Shown here in pieces: positions 38,801 to 64,000 of a stretch of 64,000 bases of DNA. This DNA is from Anoplopoma fimbria. Lineage: Eukaryota > Chordata > Actinopteri > Perciformes > Anoplopomatidae. Location: assembly GCF_027596085.1 (NCBI RefSeq), contig NC_072450.1, positions 30,657,676 through 30,721,675 of the forward strand. The letters are read 5' to 3'. The position numbers and the translations under genes were made by a program. Each line of letters begins with the position of its first letter. The first letter of the stretch is position 1. Under the pieces are notes generated by a model. It had not been told where the DNA came from. It did not search any database and was given only the letters and a program-made list of their open reading frames with translations.

Positions 38801-40950
38801 GTAGTGTAGACAGGGCCTTAGACATTGGACAGCCTGGTGATATTTCTGCTGTGGTTATTCCTTCAAAAAGCAGCACCAAAGAAAGCTGACTGCAAGTAAC
38901 ATGAACGTTACATTCACATCAACAGCACTCGACAAATCACTTTAGCTCCTCTTTGTAGCTTGCCGGCTGCTTTGTGTTCTTGGTTTGTCCAGAGGCTTTG
39001 TGTGTCTGCTTCTTAGTGGGACGTAGATGAACTTCTTTCAGCCCTCGTTGAATAAGTCTTTACTTTCACATATATAGTAATATATATAGTTTAAGTTTCC
39101 TTTTTGTTGTGAAAGGTTTTTAACTAATACTTTCTGTTGGCTCAACACTACTGATCTGTGGCCACGCTCATCTTCAGTGATACTAGATTACATCACGCTG
39201 TTCTATTCTACATAAAAGATCAATACTGACAAGACGACACATCTGTCTAACACTAACAAATACGTCCATGGAGAGGGACAGATGAAGTAAAGTAGAAGGG
39301 AGTGGGTGGATGAGAGTGAGGTGTGAAATAAAAAATAGATTCATGGAAAAGGTGTGAGGAAAGCTGGGAGGAGACAACAGGTTCTTTATTATTCTGTGCT
39401 GATTTCAGCATAGCTCAGAGAACCATGAGTCATTATTTCTGTTTGTACATGTAAACCACTGCAGGAAAACATTGAGACTCTCTTTGGTTATTTACATGGT
39501 TTCAAATTCACAAAACGTTCTCTTATTGCCATCGTTGCATTTTCTGTCGTTTGCTTATGCAATTCATGGAGAAAAGTGAAACTGGGTAGCCTCGTGGAAC
39601 GGCCTTAGCGCCTAGCTGGGTTAGCTTAGCTGCACTTTCTGTGGCGTTTGGTCCGGCTGATCTGGCTGGGTGTTGGGGAAATAACGTGGACGGTGAACGT
39701 CTCAAAGTTGATGAGTGTATTCAGTCATATGCCATTAGTGCTCTGCCACGGGGAAAAAAAAAGTTATGAGAAAAGATCTAAATTTCCCCGCTATGTGACT
39801 AATAAAGGATTATTTTACATAATTTTTCCTCATCAAGAATTATCACTTGAACATGGTGGGAGTGGTTTGTGTGTTCCTGTGACCCCAGGTGTGTTCTGGG
39901 GCAAGGACTCCTGGTGGGGTCCCCCAAAGCAATGTGATTTTCTGGGAGGGGCCACACTAAATTCCTAGAACATGAATCGGCCAAAAGGATCTGCAGAACT
40001 TCGCCCAACACTCACTGTATGGTAATGCTCTGCATGTTTACTTGCTAAGTCCTAGTTCCCAGTGCACAACTGTAGCCCTTCTTAGCCGCTCTTGGACAAA
40101 AGCCCCGATCAGAGGCAAAGTGTGAACTATTCTAATACTCACCAATTCAGCCCAGACAGATTAGTCCAGATTAAATACATTTCAAGCCAGCCTAATTTAT
40201 TTTCTCTCTCAGGGTTTTTGTAATTTTCTATTCTCAAACTCTCAGATTTCTTCTGCCCCAACACTTGTAAAGAGTCAACTGAGCACTGTGTGTTTGCAAT
40301 TTGATGTTTTTATGATTGAAATGTATTTTGACCAGATTTTCTTGGAGTTGTGGAAAACTATTAGTCATTTAATATTGTAATATGTATGGCAAAGTACCTT
40401 GACGATGGGGATCAAAGCCATGTCATACAACAGTGAGTCTGTGAATCTATAATCAAATTCCAACACATTTCTATATTTACGCATCCAATGGGGCCATTTG
40501 GTTGATCAGTATTTATTGCAAATTTAGCAGCCTTGGTGATACAAATTTTACTCTCAAAATGTACAAATCACCCCCCCCCCCCCCCCCCATTAATCAATCA
40601 AAAGTATTCTGTTGTGCAAACAGTAAGACTTTAACTGCAGCTCCACTGCTACTGATCTTTGAAAACACACTTCTGATAGTTGAACTATCTCAGAGGACCA
40701 TCTTTCAACATGAAGGAGAAAAAACATCCCATGATATGAAACTGCCCCCCCCCAACCCAGATGTTATGTATTCAGCTCATATTTCCTCACCACACACTTT
40801 GGAGCTTTTACAAGTTGTCTCCTTCATCACTTTTTCATTTCAACAATCGATCCTTCTTGTGTCACTGTGTCACCTGATGATGTATTGTTGTTGCTGTGGT
40901 GATATTCAACAGAACTGCTCATTGAAAGAAAGCATTTCAGTTTGACTCTT
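35894..40950. other. Non-coding interval downstream of efl1
   Basis: No recognised exon. A homopolymer C tract lies at about 40568-40589. A segment at about 38730-38820 ending GTAGACAGGGCCTTA resembles one end of a common hAT-type MITE, but I could not find the other end. Confidence 0.4.
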
Positions 40951-40952
40951 TT

Positions 40953-40958
40953 TTTATT
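40953..40958 (-). terminator. efl1: Candidate efl1 polyadenylation signal
   Basis: AATAAA on the minus strand, about 365 nt beyond the efl1 stop codon. It is the first clear hexamer that I see downstream. The downstream GT-rich element is weak, so a later site is possible. Confidence 0.4.
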
Positions 40959-41323
40959 TATGTGAATTCTTGAGCACATTTGGATATAAAAATGAGCTGT
41001 GTTTAACCCCAAATATTGTTTTTAAATTCGGTCTGAGGCCCTCCAGTAGTTGGGGACCGAACAGTGCTGGGAAGTCGTGCTGTTGTTGTTGTTTCGTTAG
41101 AATGTCTCTAGCTTGTAATAACCACAGACATCCAACCAAAAACACACAAATAACCCGTAGACGTGGAGACGAGGGAGCCGGAGGTGTCTGTGTTTTAGGA
41201 CCCATTCCTGCAGCCCTCTAAAGCAGGTGTCCAGCCTGTGCCTGCAGTCCTGGATGGACGTCAGCAGTGTGTCCCTTCAGACAGACAGAGGAGCTGCTCC
41301 TCGAGGAGTCTTCTGTGTCTTCT

Positions 41324-62573
<21,250 letters not shown>

Positions 62574-64000
62574 CTAACACACAAACACATAACCATTGGG
62601 GTTCCATTAGTCTGAATGGGCAGGTTATTGTACAACTGCATCTTAGGGAAATACGGGGTAAAAAAAACAACAAAAGAATTACAAAGCCTTGGGAGGGTAC
62701 TACTATAAATACTATCCTAAAAAAAAAAAATTCTCAGGATAGTACTTATAACATCTTAAATTTGTGAGAAAGAACTTGAGAGAGAGAGAGAAAAAAAGAA
62801 GAGAAATTGTGTTTTATTTTTCTCAAGGAAACACATTGTTCATCATACCACAGACGCCACCATTAAACGCTGCAGTATGTGAGCTGTCCAGTGCAAAATA
62901 TCTTCATTACATAAAAAAACACAGAAAGAACATGAAAAAAAACAAACATATTTGTATCTTTCTGGACCTTCAGCTGGCTCAGAGGCTGTCCGCATGGCGT
63001 CACAGCTCCTATGTGAGTGTGGGGCTTTTAAAAGCATTAGTTTAGAGCCCCAAACATCAACCCCCTTTAGTTATTGTCGGTGGTGTAATTGTGTCACATT
63101 CTTGAGGTGAGATTTTTCGAATCTATGTGTTGGATGTTGAGTTATTTTCTTATATTTTAAATGTATTAAAAAGTATATATCACAGGTATATTGTTATCAA
63201 ATGAACACACACATTGCTCAAACCTGTGAATTCAAAACTTTTGTGTTTTCTTCCTCATGCCAGTCAGTGTAGCCAGACAGAAGTAATAAACCACCAAAAC
63301 ATAGAACTGACATTTTCTCCGTGACCCCCGTTAGATTGTCCCACCCACATTTTAACGCCTTTCAGAGGACACCGTAAACAGCAATCTTTAGGATTTGTCT
63401 GAAAACCCATTCCCAAAAAGAAAAGCAGGTCGACCACAAGGATGAAGTACAATGTATACAGATGTCAGCATTGTGCCCATTAAATAACACTGACAGAACA
63501 TGACATTAAAAGGACCCTCAGCTCCTATAATTAAACTGTGTAGCTCCATAAGGACAAACATATCCTCTATGAAAACCATAAAAAAAATGTAATCTTTAAT
63601 TCTATTTGATATGGCTTTCAATGTAGAGCCTTGATTTTTTTACATCCTGCACAAACCTTTTTAAAATAGCCAAGCTACCACCAATAGCCACAACAATATT
63701 TGTATCCACCAAACTCAGATTTGAAAGATGGCAAGAATGAGAGTCCTGTTACACCGAGCGGTTCTGTCTGCAGAGGAAAACACATAGAGAAAAGGACCGG
63801 GTAGAAAAGTGAGTCCATTCAAACCATGCAGTGGAAATGAGGCTTGAGTACCAATTTTCAACCAACAAGTGGTTTCGGCTGCTACACTTCTGTTTCCTCC
63901 TCTCCTCTCCCACCACAATAAACACAGACTACTAAAAAACACCTCCAAGTCAGGACAACACCAAAGCAGTGCTTGAGCTGTCGTGGCGTCTCCATCATCA
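62574..64000. other. efl1 intron running off the right edge
   Basis: No coding sequence matching the upstream part of an EF-2-like protein could be found on the minus strand, so the preceding efl1 exon lies beyond the window. Confidence 0.5.

Noticed and set aside
38730..38820. One end of a hAT-type MITE (GTAGACAGGGCCTTA)
   Set aside because: I could not find the opposite terminal repeat or an 8-bp duplication.
62574..64000. Further upstream efl1 exon
   Set aside because: No minus-strand segment resembles an EF-2-like domain with proper splice borders.

Overview
The window is nuclear DNA of a ray-finned fish, most likely a percomorph-type teleost. Long introns with GT/AG borders, very long CA/TG microsatellites, and remnants of L2-type and other non-LTR retrotransposons, hAT, Tc1 and piggyBac-like MITEs and tRNA-derived SINEs are all typical of teleosts. 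No bacterial, viral or organellar gene organisation is present. The species cannot be named from sequence alone.

Two protein-coding genes are supported, both on the minus strand. (1) mex3b, complete coding sequence: exon 1 at 13833-14052 and exon 2 at 10739-12150, joined in phase 1, predicted 543 residues with two KH domains and a C-terminal RING finger. A GC-rich promoter lies to its right (about 14053-14760) and an AT-rich 3' UTR of about 1.3 kb to its left (about 9440-10738). (2) efl1, the 3' part only: seven coding exons between 62573 and 41324 whose phases all close, giving 497 C-terminal residues of an EF-2-like GTPase of about 1,100 residues. The upstream exons with the GTP-binding domain lie beyond the right edge. 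The pair, adjacent and in the same orientation, matches the EFL1-MEX3B neighbourhood I recall from human chromosome 15q25. MEX3B is a post-transcriptional regulator and EFL1 acts in 60S ribosome maturation, so the adjacency is shared synteny rather than a pathway.

Layout: 1-9440 non-coding, with an inverted pair of an unclassified repeat and some microsatellites. 9440-14760 mex3b with UTR and promoter. 14760-40950 a 26 kb gene-poor interval with a Tc1-type MITE, a solo LTR, a hAT MITE holding a nested Tc1-type MITE, a degenerate tandem array, a decayed L2 LINE carrying a short nested retroinsertion, and a TTAA-flanked MITE. 40950-62573 efl1 exons in repeat-rich introns (SINEs, a piggyBac-like MITE, nested LINEs, an 870 bp purine minisatellite). 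62574-64000 further efl1 intron with no recognised exon.

The most notable observations concern repeats at splice sites. The mex3b 5' splice site is the first GT of a TG microsatellite of about 100 bp, and the acceptor of one efl1 exon is preceded directly by a TG tract of about 70 bp. I found no clearly new protein system; the interest lies in these splice-site repeats, the repeat-dense mex3b promoter and the nested transposon structures.
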